Of a stretch of DNA of 64,000 nt, positions 1 to 8,304 are shown piece after piece (positions within the stretch are counted from its first letter, which is position 1; every line of letters starts with the position of its first letter). Origin of the DNA: Microbacterium sp. 10M-3C3 (GTDB lineage Bacteria; Actinomycetota; Actinomycetes; Actinomycetales; Microbacteriaceae); the NCBI RefSeq assembly GCF_003931875.1, contig NZ_CP034245.1, forward strand, positions 3,038,001 through 3,102,000, in the 5' to 3' direction. The translations under genes were made by a program, and so were the position numbers. Below the pieces are notes generated by a model. It saw only the letters and a program-made list of their open reading frames with translations, was not told the DNA's origin and did not search any database.

Positions 1-907
1 CGCGCGCGGCGGGCTGGACTGGGCCGCGTATCCGCTCGGGGTCGCGTGGGCGCTCCGCTCGGCCGCACCCGACGCGTCGCCGCGGGGCGTCGACATCGCC
101 CTGGCGTCGGACGTGCCCGTCGGCGCCGGCCTGTCGTCGTCGGCCGCGATCGAGGGCGCCGTCGCCGGCGCGCTGAACGACGTGTGGGCCGCGGGGCTCG
201 ACCGCGTCGCGCTCGCGCGCGTCGGCCGCACCGCCGAGAACGACGCGGTCGGAGCGCCGACCGGGATCATGGACCAGATGGCGTCGATGCTCGGCGAGGC
301 GGATGCGGCGACCTTCCTCGACTGCCGCACGCTCGAGGCGCACGAGGTCGACCTCGGCTTCACGGCCGCGGGCCTGAGGATCCTGGTGATCGACACGCTC
401 GTGGCCCACGCGCATTCGTCCGGCGGCTACGCCGAGCGCCGCGCGTCGTGCGAGGAGGGCGCGCGCATCATGGGCGTCGCGGCCCTCCGCGACCTCGACG
501 TCGCCGACCTCCCGCGCGCGCAGGAGCTGATGGACGACGTCACGTTCCGCCGCGTGCGGCACATCGTGACCGAGAACCAGCGCGTGCTCGACACCGTCGC
601 GACGCTCGCCGCCGAGGGCCCGCGCGCGATCGGCGGCCTGCTCGTCGCGTCGCACGCGTCGATGCGCGACGACTTCGAGATCTCCGTCCCCGAGCTCGAC
701 CTCGCCGTCGACACGGCGCTCGCGGCCGGCGCGGTCGGCGCGCGCATGACCGGCGGCGGCTTCGGCGGCGCGGCGATCGCGCTCATCGACGCGGAGCTCG
801 TGGAGTCCGCCGCATCCGCCGTGTCCGCGGCGTTCGCCGAGGCGGGCTTCCGCGCGCCGCGCACGTTCACGGTCGCCCCCTCGCGAGGCGCGGCCCGCGA
901 CGCCTGA
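1..907 (+). CDS. galK: Galactokinase, 5'-truncated by window edge
   Basis: Phosphorylates galactose to galactose-1-phosphate with ATP in the Leloir pathway (cytoplasm). The frame is already open at base 2 and ends with TGA at 905-907, so about 301 C-terminal residues are visible. The GHMP-kinase phosphate-binding motif PVGAGLSSSAA begins near base 118. TENDAVGAPTGIMDQMAS (about 235-285) is the family segment carrying the catalytic Asp, and the C-terminal glycine-rich ARMTGGGFGGAAIAL (about 739-783) is the third GHMP motif. Together these identify galactokinase rather than another GHMP kinase. The N terminus with the sugar-binding signature lies upstream of the window. The downstream esterase starts 71 bp later and is unrelated. 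Confidence 0.93.
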   Translation, partial: ARGGLDWAAYPLGVAWALRSAAPDASPRGVDIALASDVPVGAGLSSSAAIEGAVAGALNDVWAAGLDRVALARVGRTAENDAVGAPTGIMDQMASMLGEADAATFLDCRTLEAHEVDLGFTAAGLRILVIDTLVAHAHSSGGYAERRASCEEGARIMGVAALRDLDVADLPRAQELMDDVTFRRVRHIVTENQRVLDTVATLAAEGPRAIGGLLVASHASMRDDFEISVPELDLAVDTALAAGAVGARMTGGGFGGAAIALIDAELVESAASAVSAAFAEAGFRAPRTFTVAPSRGAARDA

Positions 908-978
908 CGCCCGCCTGACGCCGAACCGGGGCACGACACGGCGTGCGGGGTGGCAGATGTGTCGGCGAGAATGCGGGG

Positions 979-2442
979 ATGAGCGACTCCGCAGCGCCCG
1001 TCGTCCGCACGAGCCGGGGAGCCGTGCGCGGGATGCGCGTCGGCGGCACGCTGCGCTTCCTGGGCATCCCGTACGCGCAGCCGCCGGTCGGCCCGCTCCG
1101 GTTCGACGCGCCCGTGCCGCCCGAGCCGTGGGAGGGCGTGCGCGACGCGACCGCCTACGGCCCGACGCCGCAGCGCGGCGACACGGGCATCACGCTCATC
1201 CCCGAGCCGAGCATCCCCGGAGACGACACGCTCAGCGTCAACGTCTTCACCCCCGACACGGATGCGGCGCTCCCGGTGCTCGTGTACATCCACGGCGGCG
1301 GGTACGTCTCGGGCTCCCCCGCGAGCCCGTGGTACGACGGCGCGGCGTTCGCCCGCGACGGCGTCGTCACGGTGACGCTGTCGTACCGCCTCGGCTTCGA
1401 CGGGTTCGGTGACATCGCCGGCGCGCCCTCCAACCGCGGCGTGCGCGACCAGCTGGCCGCCCTGGCGTGGGTGCGCGACGAGATCGCGGCCTTCGGCGGC
1501 GACCCCGGCCGTGTCACGATCGCGGGGCAGTCGGCGGGCGGGGCGGCGGTGCTCACCCTCCTCGGGCTGCCCTCCGCATCCGGGCTCTTCCATCGCGTGC
1601 TCGCGATCTCGCCCGCGATCACCGACGTGCGCCCCGACCTCGCCCGGCGGCGCACGGCGCGCCTCGCCGCGCTCGCCGGCGTGCCGGCCACGCGCGCGGG
1701 CTTCGCGACGATCGACGAGGAGCGCCTCCTCGACCTGCAGCGACAGCTGGAGAAGGCCGAGGGCGGCGACCGACTCGCGCCGATCCGCGATGTGCTCAGC
1801 GACGGGCTGCCGTGGGGCCCCGTCGTCGGCGGCGACCTCGTGCCGACGGGCACGCTCGACGCGATCCGCGCCGGCCGCGGCGCCGACGTGCCGCTCGTCG
1901 TCGGCAGCACCGACGACGAGTTCACGATGACGACCGACCGCTATCGGCGGGTGCTGCGCCTCGTTCCCGCCGGGCTCGCGCTCGCACGGCTCGGCGTCGA
2001 GCGCGCGACCCGCGACGCGTGGCTGCGCGCGAACCGGATGCAGCGGCGCAAGGGCACGGCCGCGACGCTCGGCCGGTTCGTCTCCGACCGCGTCTTCCGC
2101 TCGGGCGTCGCGGCGGCCGCCGCGGCTCGCGGCGCGGCGCCGACGTGGGTCTACCGCTTCGCGTGGCCCTCGCCCGTCATCGGGTGGGCATGCCACTGCC
2201 TCGACGTGCCGTTCTGGTTCGACGTGCTCGATGCGGCGGGCGTGCGCGAGATCGCGGGCGGCCCCCCGCCGCGCGGCCTCGCCGACCAGATGCACGCTGC
2301 TGCGGTGCAGCTGATCCGCGAGGGCGACCCGGGGTGGCCGGCGTGGTCGGAGCGCCCCGGCACGACGCGCGTGTTCGGCGGCGGCGCATCCGCTCCCGAC
2401 GTCGTCTCCGACGGGTACGCGAGCGCGCTGCCGCTCGCGTGA
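979..2442 (+). CDS. Carboxylesterase type B family protein
   Basis: An alpha/beta-hydrolase of the carboxylesterase/para-nitrobenzyl-esterase family, about 487 residues, predicted to hydrolyse carboxylic esters. The oxyanion-hole HGGG is at residues 105-108, the nucleophile elbow GQSAGG has Ser185, and the catalytic His is probably His406 in the context WACHCLD. The family-typical N-terminal segment FLGIPYAQPPVGPLRF is present. I chose ATG 979 because the conserved N terminus (TSRGAVRGMRVGG) begins 11 residues later; an upstream in-frame ATG at 943 would only add a non-conserved stretch. No signal peptide is seen, so it is probably cytoplasmic. The substrate cannot be told from sequence. Confidence 0.88.
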   Translation: MSDSAAPVVRTSRGAVRGMRVGGTLRFLGIPYAQPPVGPLRFDAPVPPEPWEGVRDATAYGPTPQRGDTGITLIPEPSIPGDDTLSVNVFTPDTDAALPVLVYIHGGGYVSGSPASPWYDGAAFARDGVVTVTLSYRLGFDGFGDIAGAPSNRGVRDQLAALAWVRDEIAAFGGDPGRVTIAGQSAGGAAVLTLLGLPSASGLFHRVLAISPAITDVRPDLARRRTARLAALAGVPATRAGFATIDEERLLDLQRQLEKAEGGDRLAPIRDVLSDGLPWGPVVGGDLVPTGTLDAIRAGRGADVPLVVGSTDDEFTMTTDRYRRVLRLVPAGLALARLGVERATRDAWLRANRMQRRKGTAATLGRFVSDRVFRSGVAAAAAARGAAPTWVYRFAWPSPVIGWACHCLDVPFWFDVLDAAGVREIAGGPPPRGLADQMHAAAVQLIREGDPGWPAWSERPGTTRVFGGGASAPDVVSDGYASALPLA

Positions 2443-2488
2443 CGCCTCGGCCTCGCGCCGTGTCGGCGGGCGGGGCTACCGTGTCGCC

Positions 2489-3469
2489 ATGACCCCCGAG
2501 GATGTGGTCCCGTGGCTGCTCGAGTCCGATCCGGCGCTGCGGTGGCAGGTGGAGCGCGATCTCGTCGGAGCGCCGCCCGAGGTGTGGCAGGCGACACGGG
2601 CGCGCGTCCCGCGGGAGGGCATGGCCGCCGTCGTGCTGGCGCACCAGGATGACGACGGGCAGTGGGCGGGCGGGGCGTACTTCCCGTCCGACTGGGACTG
2701 GAACAGCGACGAGAAGCAGCCGTGGACAGCGACGACGTGGTCGCTGAAGTCGCTGCGCGAGTGGGGTGTCGAGCCCGACGCGCTCCGACCCGGCACGGCC
2801 GAGCTGCTGCGGCAGAACTCGCGCTGGGAGTACGACGACCTGCCGTACTGGGACGGCGAGGTCGATGCGTGCATCAACGCCTTCACACTCGCGACCGGCG
2901 CCTGGCTGGGCACCGACGTGTCGCCGATCCGCCGGTTCTTCCTCGCCCGCCAGCTCGAGGACGGCGGCTGGAACTGCGAGTGGGTCGAGGGTGCGACGGT
3001 GTCGTCGTTCCCCTCCACGCTGAACTCCCTCGAGGGCATGCTCGACTACGAACGGCGCGTCGGCGGCGACGCCGAACTGGCCGCGGCGCGCCGCCGCGGC
3101 GAGGAGTATCTGCTCCGCCGCACGCTCCTGCACCGCCTCGCCACCGGCGACGTGCACGAGTGGGCGCTGCGGTTCGCCTATCCGTTCCGCGCGGAGTACA
3201 CGGCCCTGCATGCCGTCGAGTACTTCCGTGCCGCCGCCGAGTACGCCGGCACGCCGCCCGACCCGCGCATCGCCGAGGCGATCGGGATCGTGCGCGGTGC
3301 GCGCGACGCCGACGGCACGTGGCATCAGGGCGCGCGGTACGGCGGGCGCGTGTGGGCCGAACAGGACGTGGCCGTGGGCGAGCCGTCGCCGTGGCTCACG
3401 TTCGTCGCGCTGCGCGTGCTCCGCTGGTGGGATGCGGCGCACGCGCAACCCTCCGCCGCCGCGGCCTGA
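2489..3469 (+). CDS. Squalene-cyclase-like alpha/alpha-toroid protein
   Basis: A 326-residue protein resembling the repeated alpha-helical barrel of prenyltransferases and squalene cyclases. QW-like repeats are visible (DDDGQWAGG near residue 55, ARQLEDGGWN near 151, ARDADGTWHQ near 270). It is about half the length of true squalene-hopene cyclase and lacks the DXDD protonation motif, so it is probably not a terpene cyclase. Similar stand-alone proteins are annotated as hypothetical or squalene-cyclase-like. The neighbours give no pathway. The short gap before the epimerase gene (19 bp) suggests shared transcription. Function is unknown. Confidence 0.7.
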   Translation: MTPEDVVPWLLESDPALRWQVERDLVGAPPEVWQATRARVPREGMAAVVLAHQDDDGQWAGGAYFPSDWDWNSDEKQPWTATTWSLKSLREWGVEPDALRPGTAELLRQNSRWEYDDLPYWDGEVDACINAFTLATGAWLGTDVSPIRRFFLARQLEDGGWNCEWVEGATVSSFPSTLNSLEGMLDYERRVGGDAELAAARRRGEEYLLRRTLLHRLATGDVHEWALRFAYPFRAEYTALHAVEYFRAAAEYAGTPPDPRIAEAIGIVRGARDADGTWHQGARYGGRVWAEQDVAVGEPSPWLTFVALRVLRWWDAAHAQPSAAAA

Positions 3470-3488
3470 GTCGTGCGACGCTGAGGTC

Positions 3489-4349
3489 ATGCGCATCGCC
3501 CTCACCGGCTCGTCCGGAAAGCTCGGAACCGTCGTCGAGCAGCACCTTCGTGCCGCCGGGCACGACGTCCTCGCCCTCGACGTCGTCGGCGCCCGCCGCG
3601 ACGGCGAGTTCGTCCAGGTCGACCTGACCGACTACGGGCAGGTCGTCGACGTCCTCGGCGGCGTCGGGGAGCGCGGCACCGCCCCGGATCCGCTCGACGC
3701 CGTCGTACACCTCGCCGCGGTGCCGGCGCCGGGCCTCCGCCCCGACGTCGCGACGTTCCACAACAACATGACGGCCACGTTCAACGTGTTCTGGGCGGCC
3801 GTGCGCCTGGGCGTGCGGCGGATCGTCTACGCCTCGAGCGAGACCGTGCTCGGCCTCCCCTTCGACGTGCCGCCGCCCTACATCCCGGTCGACGAGGAGC
3901 ACGCGCCGCGCCCCGAGTCGGTGTACTCCCTCGTGAAGACGCTCGAGGAGCAGCTCGCGACCGAGCTCGTGCGCTGGCATCCGGAGCTGTCGATCACGGC
4001 GCTGCGCTTCTCGAACGTCATGGCGCCCGAGGACTACGCCGCGTTCCCCGCGTACGACGCCGACCCGCGCACGCGCAAGTGGAACCTGTGGGGCTACATC
4101 GACGCGCGCGACGGCGCGCACGCCGTCGAGCGCGCGCTCGAGGTCGCCCCGGCCGGCTTCGACCGCTTCATCATCGCCGCCGCCGACACCGTCTCGAACC
4201 GCCCGAACGCCGAGCTCGTCGCCGAGGTGTATCCCGACGTGCCGGTGCACGGCGAGCTCGGCGCGCACGACACGATGCTCTCGATCGCGAAGGCGCGCCG
4301 CCTCCTCGGCTACGCGCCGCAGCACTCGTGGCGCGACGGGATCAGCTGA
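3489..4349 (+). CDS. NAD-dependent epimerase/dehydratase (extended SDR)
   Basis: A 286-residue extended short-chain dehydrogenase/reductase. The Rossmann dinucleotide motif GSSGKLG is at residues 7-13, an acidic DLTDY follows, and the active-site pair is Tyr-x-x-x-Lys in YSLVK (about residues 142-146) with an upstream Ser in YASSET. The short length and the APEDYAAFPAYD region resemble uronate dehydrogenase or UDP-glucose-4-epimerase-like proteins acting on sugars. The substrate is not determined. Its 3' end overlaps the convergent LLM oxidoreductase gene by 8 bp (4342-4349). Confidence 0.82.
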   Translation: MRIALTGSSGKLGTVVEQHLRAAGHDVLALDVVGARRDGEFVQVDLTDYGQVVDVLGGVGERGTAPDPLDAVVHLAAVPAPGLRPDVATFHNNMTATFNVFWAAVRLGVRRIVYASSETVLGLPFDVPPPYIPVDEEHAPRPESVYSLVKTLEEQLATELVRWHPELSITALRFSNVMAPEDYAAFPAYDADPRTRKWNLWGYIDARDGAHAVERALEVAPAGFDRFIIAAADTVSNRPNAELVAEVYPDVPVHGELGAHDTMLSIAKARRLLGYAPQHSWRDGIS

Positions 4350-5328
4350 GCGCGGGCACGACCTCGCGCGCGAACAGCTCGATGCCCGAGCGGTCGTACG
4401 CGGCCTCCGGGAAGTAGTGGATCGCATACCCGAGGCCGGCGCGCTGCCGCTCGGCGAGCCGCTCCGCGATCTGCTCGGGCGTGCCCACGGCGAGCGAGCC
4501 GCGGTAGTCCCGCTCGATCGCGGCGGCACGGTCGTCGCCGACGAACGGTCGCAGCCGCTCGACCACGGCGCGCACGCGATCGTCGACCTCGGCCTCGGTC
4601 GCGGCGACGATCGTGTTGAAGTTCGACGAGCGCGTGATGGCGTCGAAGTCGCGGCCGAGCGCGTCGCAGTGCCCGCGCAGGACCTCCGACTTGTGCGCGA
4701 ACTCCTCGGGGCTGCCGGCGAAGTTCGTGTAGGCGGCGTACTGGGCCGCGATCCTGAGCGTCACCTTCTCGCCGCCGCCGGCGATCCACAGCGGCACGCC
4801 GCCGGGCTGCAGCGGCAGCGGCTGCACGATCGCGCCGTCGACGTCGTAGTACTTCCCCGCGAGGGTTGCGGAGCCGGTCGTCCACGCCTGGTGCATGATC
4901 TCGACGCCCTCGCGCAGGCGCCCGAGGCGCTCGGCGATCGGCGGGAACCCGTAGCCGTACGCGCGCCACTCGTGCTCGTACCATCCGCCGCCGATGCCCA
5001 TCTCGGCACGGCCGCCGGAGACGGCGTCGACGGTCGCCGCGACCTTCGCGAGGTACGCCGGATTGCGGTATCCCATGCACGTGCACATCTGGCCGAGGCG
5101 GATGCGCTCGGTCGACGCCGCGAAGGCGGCCATCAGGGTCCAGGCCTCGTGCGTGGCCTCGCTGCTGGGCACCGGCGTGGTGTGGAAGTGGTCGTACACC
5201 CACAGCGACTCCCACGGGCCGGCGTCGGCGGCCTGCGCGAGCGACGACATGACGCGCCAATGGTCGGCCGGCTCGATGCCGACGAGGTCGAAGCGCCAGC
5301 CCTGGGGGATGAAGAGTCCGAATCGCAT
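4342..5328 (-). CDS. LLM-class F420-dependent oxidoreductase
   Basis: A luciferase-like monooxygenase-fold TIM barrel of 328 residues, of the type usually annotated as F420-dependent. The N terminus MRFGLFIPQG and the segments WVYDHFHT, MGIGGGWYEHEW and VPLWIAGGGEKV match the family's cofactor-binding strands. The window also carries cofE (43009-43791), so the host can plausibly make F420; FMN cannot be excluded. ATG 5328 is preceded by a purine-rich GAAGG. The gene is monocistronic, convergent with the epimerase, and separated from the methyltransferase gene by a palindromic element. Substrate unknown. Confidence 0.82.
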   Translation of the reverse strand: MRFGLFIPQGWRFDLVGIEPADHWRVMSSLAQAADAGPWESLWVYDHFHTTPVPSSEATHEAWTLMAAFAASTERIRLGQMCTCMGYRNPAYLAKVAATVDAVSGGRAEMGIGGGWYEHEWRAYGYGFPPIAERLGRLREGVEIMHQAWTTGSATLAGKYYDVDGAIVQPLPLQPGGVPLWIAGGGEKVTLRIAAQYAAYTNFAGSPEEFAHKSEVLRGHCDALGRDFDAITRSSNFNTIVAATEAEVDDRVRAVVERLRPFVGDDRAAAIERDYRGSLAVGTPEQIAERLAERQRAGLGYAIHYFPEAAYDRSGIELFAREVVPALS

Positions 5329-5398
5329 GCCTTCACCCTACGGATGCGGCAGACCACCGGCAGCCCGTTGACTCCCCCGCCGACGGTCCCTGCCGCTT

Positions 5399-5444
5399 GC
5401 GTGAATCGGCGGCTATACCGGGCCCGGTAGGCGCCGATTCACGC
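5399..5444. repeat. Palindromic element family A, copy 1
   Basis: Inverted repeat: left arm GCGTGAATCGGCGGCTA at 5399-5415, right arm TAGGCGCCGATTCACGC at 5428-5444, with a GC-rich loop. The same arms recur at 17736-17781 and 22348-22393. The stop codon of the methyltransferase gene (5439-5441) lies inside the right arm, so the element doubles as that gene's 3' hairpin. Confidence 0.85.
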
Positions 5445-6491
5445 CCGTGGCACGGCGAGCACGGCGGCGTGAGGCATGCGGGCACGCATGATGGCCACCG
5501 CATCCGCGTTGTCGTCGACGAGCACGGCGTGGCGTCCGAGTGCGGCGGCGACGGCGCCGGTCGTGCCGCTGCCGGCGAAGAAGTCGAGCACGCGGTCGCC
5601 GGGGCGGCTCGAGGCCTGCACGATGCGGCGGAGGATTCCCTCGGGCTTCTGCGTCGGGTAGCCGGTCTTCTCCCGCCCCGACGTGGGCACGATCGTGTGC
5701 CACCACACGTCGGTGGGGAGCTTGCCGCGTGCGGCCTTCTCGGGCGTGACCAGGCCCGGCGCCATGTACGGCTCGCGGTCGACGGCGTCCGAGTCGAACC
5801 AGTACCGCTGCGGGTCCTTCACGTACACGAGGATCGTGTCGTGCTTGGTCGGCCAGCGGCGGCGCGTCTTCGCACCGTAGTCGTACGCCCACACGATCTC
5901 GTTGAGGAACCGCTCGCGTCCGAACAGGGCGTCCAGCAGCACCTTCGCGTAGTGCGCCTCGCGGTAGTCCAGGTGGACGTAGAGGGTGCCGTCGTCGGCG
6001 AGCAGCCGCCACGCCTCCACCAGCCGCGGCTCGAGGAACCCCCAGTAGTCGTCGAACCGGTCGTCGTACGCACGCAGGTCGCCGCGCAGCCGCGCGTAGT
6101 CGCGGCCGTGGAAGCCGCGCCGCACCGCGGGCGGTGCCGCCGCATCCGTCTCCGCCGGCGACGTATTCAGGCCGGGCGTCGACCCGGCGGGATCGGCGGC
6201 GCGGAAGGACGCGGGTCCACCGTCCGCCGCATCCGGCTCAGCCTGAGTACGTGACGGGGCGTGGCGGGCGGTCTCGACGGCGCGGGAGCGCGCACGGCCG
6301 GTGTTGAACGGCGGGTCGAGGTAGACGAGCGCGAACGCGCCGTCGGGGTAGCCCGCCGCGACGGCGAGGTTGTCGCCGTGGTGGATCGTGACGGTCCCGG
6401 GCGGATGCGGCGCATCGGGGCCGGGCGGATGCGGCGCATCGGGGCCGCGCCGATGCGGCGCATCGGGGCCCGGCGGATGCGGCGCGCTCAC
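5439..6491 (-). CDS. Beta-class DNA methyltransferase (N6-adenine or N4-cytosine), solitary
   Basis: A site-specific amino-methyltransferase of about 350 residues. The catalytic motif IV DPPFNTG lies near residues 59-65 and the S-adenosylmethionine motif DFFAGSGTTG near 303-312. This IV-before-I order defines the beta class. No restriction gene is adjacent, so it is probably an orphan regulatory methylase; the target site is unknown. The GTG start at 6491 overlaps the stop of the lipoate-ligase gene (GTGA), implying translational coupling. The first 30 residues are tandem copies of PHPPGPDA-like octapeptides encoded by a 24-bp repeat. A second low-complexity insert of about 60 residues follows motif IV (around 6120-6300). 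A later start inside the repeat cannot be excluded. Confidence 0.85.
   Translation of the reverse strand: MSAPHPPGPDAPHRRGPDAPHPPGPDAPHPPGTVTIHHGDNLAVAAGYPDGAFALVYLDPPFNTGRARSRAVETARHAPSRTQAEPDAADGGPASFRAADPAGSTPGLNTSPAETDAAAPPAVRRGFHGRDYARLRGDLRAYDDRFDDYWGFLEPRLVEAWRLLADDGTLYVHLDYREAHYAKVLLDALFGRERFLNEIVWAYDYGAKTRRRWPTKHDTILVYVKDPQRYWFDSDAVDREPYMAPGLVTPEKAARGKLPTDVWWHTIVPTSGREKTGYPTQKPEGILRRIVQASSRPGDRVLDFFAGSGTTGAVAAALGRHAVLVDDNADAVAIMRARMPHAAVLAVPRA
6401..6480. repeat. 24-bp tandem repeat in methyltransferase N terminus
   Basis: About 3.3 copies of a 24-bp unit start at 6401, 6425, 6449 and 6473 (partial), each carrying GATGCGGCGCATCGGGG or a close variant. The unit encodes eight residues, so copy-number change would keep the methyltransferase frame. 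Confidence 0.85.
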
Positions 6492-7546
6492 GGCACGCGG
6501 CGCAGCCACGCGTCCGTGGCGAACTTCGTCGCCACGAGCTGCTCGGCCTCGGCGTACTCCTCGTCGCTGATGGTGCCGGGCACCGCGCCGTAGAGCTTCG
6601 TGAAGGTGTCGATGAAGCGCTCGATGATCGCCTCGCGCGACAGGCCGGTCTGGCTGCGGAGCGGATCGACGCGCTTGGCCGCCGACACGGTGCCCTTGTC
6701 GCTGAGCTTCTCGCGGCCGATGCGCAGCACGTCGGTCATGACGGCGCCGTCCATGTCGTAGCTGAGGGTGGCGTGGTGCAGCACGCCGCCGTTGGCGAGG
6801 CGCTTCTGCGCAGCGCCGCCGATCTTGCCGTGCGGCCCGGCGATGTCGTTGAGCGGCTGGTACACCGCGTCGATGCCGAGGGAGCGCAGCGCCTGCAGCA
6901 CCCAGTCGTCGAGGAACGCATACGAGTCGGCGAAGGTCATGCCCGCGACGAGCGAGGCCGGCACGTACAGCGAGTACGTCACGATCGAGTTCGCGGCCAT
7001 GAGCATCGCCCCTCCGCCGGAGATCCGGCGGACGACGTCGAACCCGTGCCGCGCAGCGCCGTCGGGGTCGACCTCGTTGCGCAGCGACTGGAACGACCCG
7101 ATGACCACGGCGTTCTCGTCCCACTCCCACAGCCGCAGCGTGGGGTTGCGCCGACCGTCGCCGACGCGCGTCGTGAGCACCTCGTCGAGCGCGAGGTTCA
7201 TGCGGGGCGAGACGGGGCGCTCGTGCACGACCTCCCACGTGAAGTCGCCCCATCCCGGCGCCGTGATGAGGGCGCGGCGCACGGCGGTGCCGACGGCCTC
7301 GGGGGTGAAGCCGAGCAGCTGCGCCCCGTCGGGCAGGGCGGCGCGCACCGCGGCGGCGATCGTGGCGACGTCGGCCTCGACCGGCAGGCCGTTGACGGCG
7401 GCGTCGATGTCATCGAGCGCCGAGTCCGGCTCGAGGAAGAAGTCGCCCGCGAGGTGGAACCCGGCGATGCGCCCGTCCTGCTCCTCGAGGTCGACGACGA
7501 CGAGCTTCCCGCCGGGCACCTTGTATTCGCCGTGCATGGCTCTCAT
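6488..7546 (-). CDS. Lipoate--protein ligase with N-terminal accessory domain
   Basis: Attaches lipoate to lipoyl domains of 2-oxoacid dehydrogenases or GcvH. Of 352 residues, the first roughly 100 (GEYKVPGGKLVVVDLEEQ onward) resemble the small accessory domain that normally sits at the C terminus of LplA. The catalytic BPL/LplA fold follows, with RRISGGGAM (about 178-186) and the lysine segment GPHGKIGGAAQ. The accessory-first order resembles a fusion of an LplB-like to an LplA-like protein. ATG 7546 and ATG 7537 are both possible starts. The gene is translationally coupled to the downstream methyltransferase gene, with no obvious functional link. Confidence 0.83.
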   Translation of the reverse strand: MRAMHGEYKVPGGKLVVVDLEEQDGRIAGFHLAGDFFLEPDSALDDIDAAVNGLPVEADVATIAAAVRAALPDGAQLLGFTPEAVGTAVRRALITAPGWGDFTWEVVHERPVSPRMNLALDEVLTTRVGDGRRNPTLRLWEWDENAVVIGSFQSLRNEVDPDGAARHGFDVVRRISGGGAMLMAANSIVTYSLYVPASLVAGMTFADSYAFLDDWVLQALRSLGIDAVYQPLNDIAGPHGKIGGAAQKRLANGGVLHHATLSYDMDGAVMTDVLRIGREKLSDKGTVSAAKRVDPLRSQTGLSREAIIERFIDTFTKLYGAVPGTISDEEYAEAEQLVATKFATDAWLRRVP

Positions 7547-7586
7547 GCTAGGCCGCGGCGCCAGGGCCTACGACCGGCCGGCGCGC

Positions 7587-8198
7587 TCAGCGCGGGGCGA
7601 GCAGGGTGCCGAAGGCGCCGAGCGTGCGCTCGAGGGCGACGGCGGGTTCGAGGAGCCACTGGATCTGCAGACCGTCGGATGCGGCGATCAGCAGTGCCGC
7701 GATCTCGTCGGCGTCGACGTCGCCGCGCACGGTCCCCGCCGCCTGCTCGGCGCGCAGCTGCGCGGCGAGCTGCACGCGCAGGTCGGCGAAGCGACGCGCG
7801 ATGAAGCCGCGTGCGGCATCGCTGTCGGATTCGAGGGCGTTGGCCACGAGCGTCGAGTACAACTCGACGAGCCCCGGAACGGCGACGTTCCGGCTGGCCG
7901 CATGGGTGAGCCCCTCCACCGGGCCGAGCTCGGTCGCCGAGGCCATCTGCCGTGCGGCGTGGTCGTAGACGGCGACGAGCAGCTGCTCGCGGGAGTCGAA
8001 GTAGTGCAGGAGCGCCGCGTGCGAGACGTCGAGGGCCCGCGCGATGCTGCGCAGCGACGCGCCGCTCGCGCCGCGCTCGGCGAACACCGTGATCGCACGG
8101 TCAAGGATCTCGCGCCGGCGCGCGACGCCCTTCGCGTACGCACCCTCGCGGCCGAGCGCCGCGCCGTCGGGCACGGCGGTCGCGTCATCCGTGGGCAC
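7587..8198 (-). CDS. TetR-family transcriptional regulator
   Basis: About 203 residues. The N-terminal TetR helix-turn-helix spans roughly residues 20-66 (RREILDRAITVFAERG, then LRSIARALDVSHAALLHYFDSREQLL), followed by a ligand-binding helical domain with TetR_C-like features. The GTG at 8198 is chosen as start; it is the last plausible start before the conserved domain. It is divergent from the isomerase/oxidoreductase operon at 8305-10259, with the palindrome GACCA-C-TGGTC between them, so it probably represses that operon and itself. The inducer is unknown but is probably a sugar derivative. Confidence 0.85.
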   Translation of the reverse strand: MPTDDATAVPDGAALGREGAYAKGVARRREILDRAITVFAERGASGASLRSIARALDVSHAALLHYFDSREQLLVAVYDHAARQMASATELGPVEGLTHAASRNVAVPGLVELYSTLVANALESDSDAARGFIARRFADLRVQLAAQLRAEQAAGTVRGDVDADEIAALLIAASDGLQIQWLLEPAVALERTLGAFGTLLAPR

Positions 8199-8223
8199 GG
8201 GCTCAGTGTACGGGACAGAAAAC

Positions 8224-8234
8224 GACCACTGGTC
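8224..8234. promoter_or_regulatory. Probable TetR operator
   Basis: The 11-bp palindrome GACCACTGGTC, flanked by AA on the left and AGTTTT on the right, lies midway between the divergent TetR gene (start 8198) and the isomerase gene (start 8305). Size and position fit a TetR-family operator. This is inference from symmetry and location. Confidence 0.5.
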
Positions 8235-8304
8235 AGTTTTTGTGGTAGCTTTCGAGCGACGGCGCCGTCCGGCGCCGCCTCGACGATGCAGGAAGGAAGG
8301 CCCG

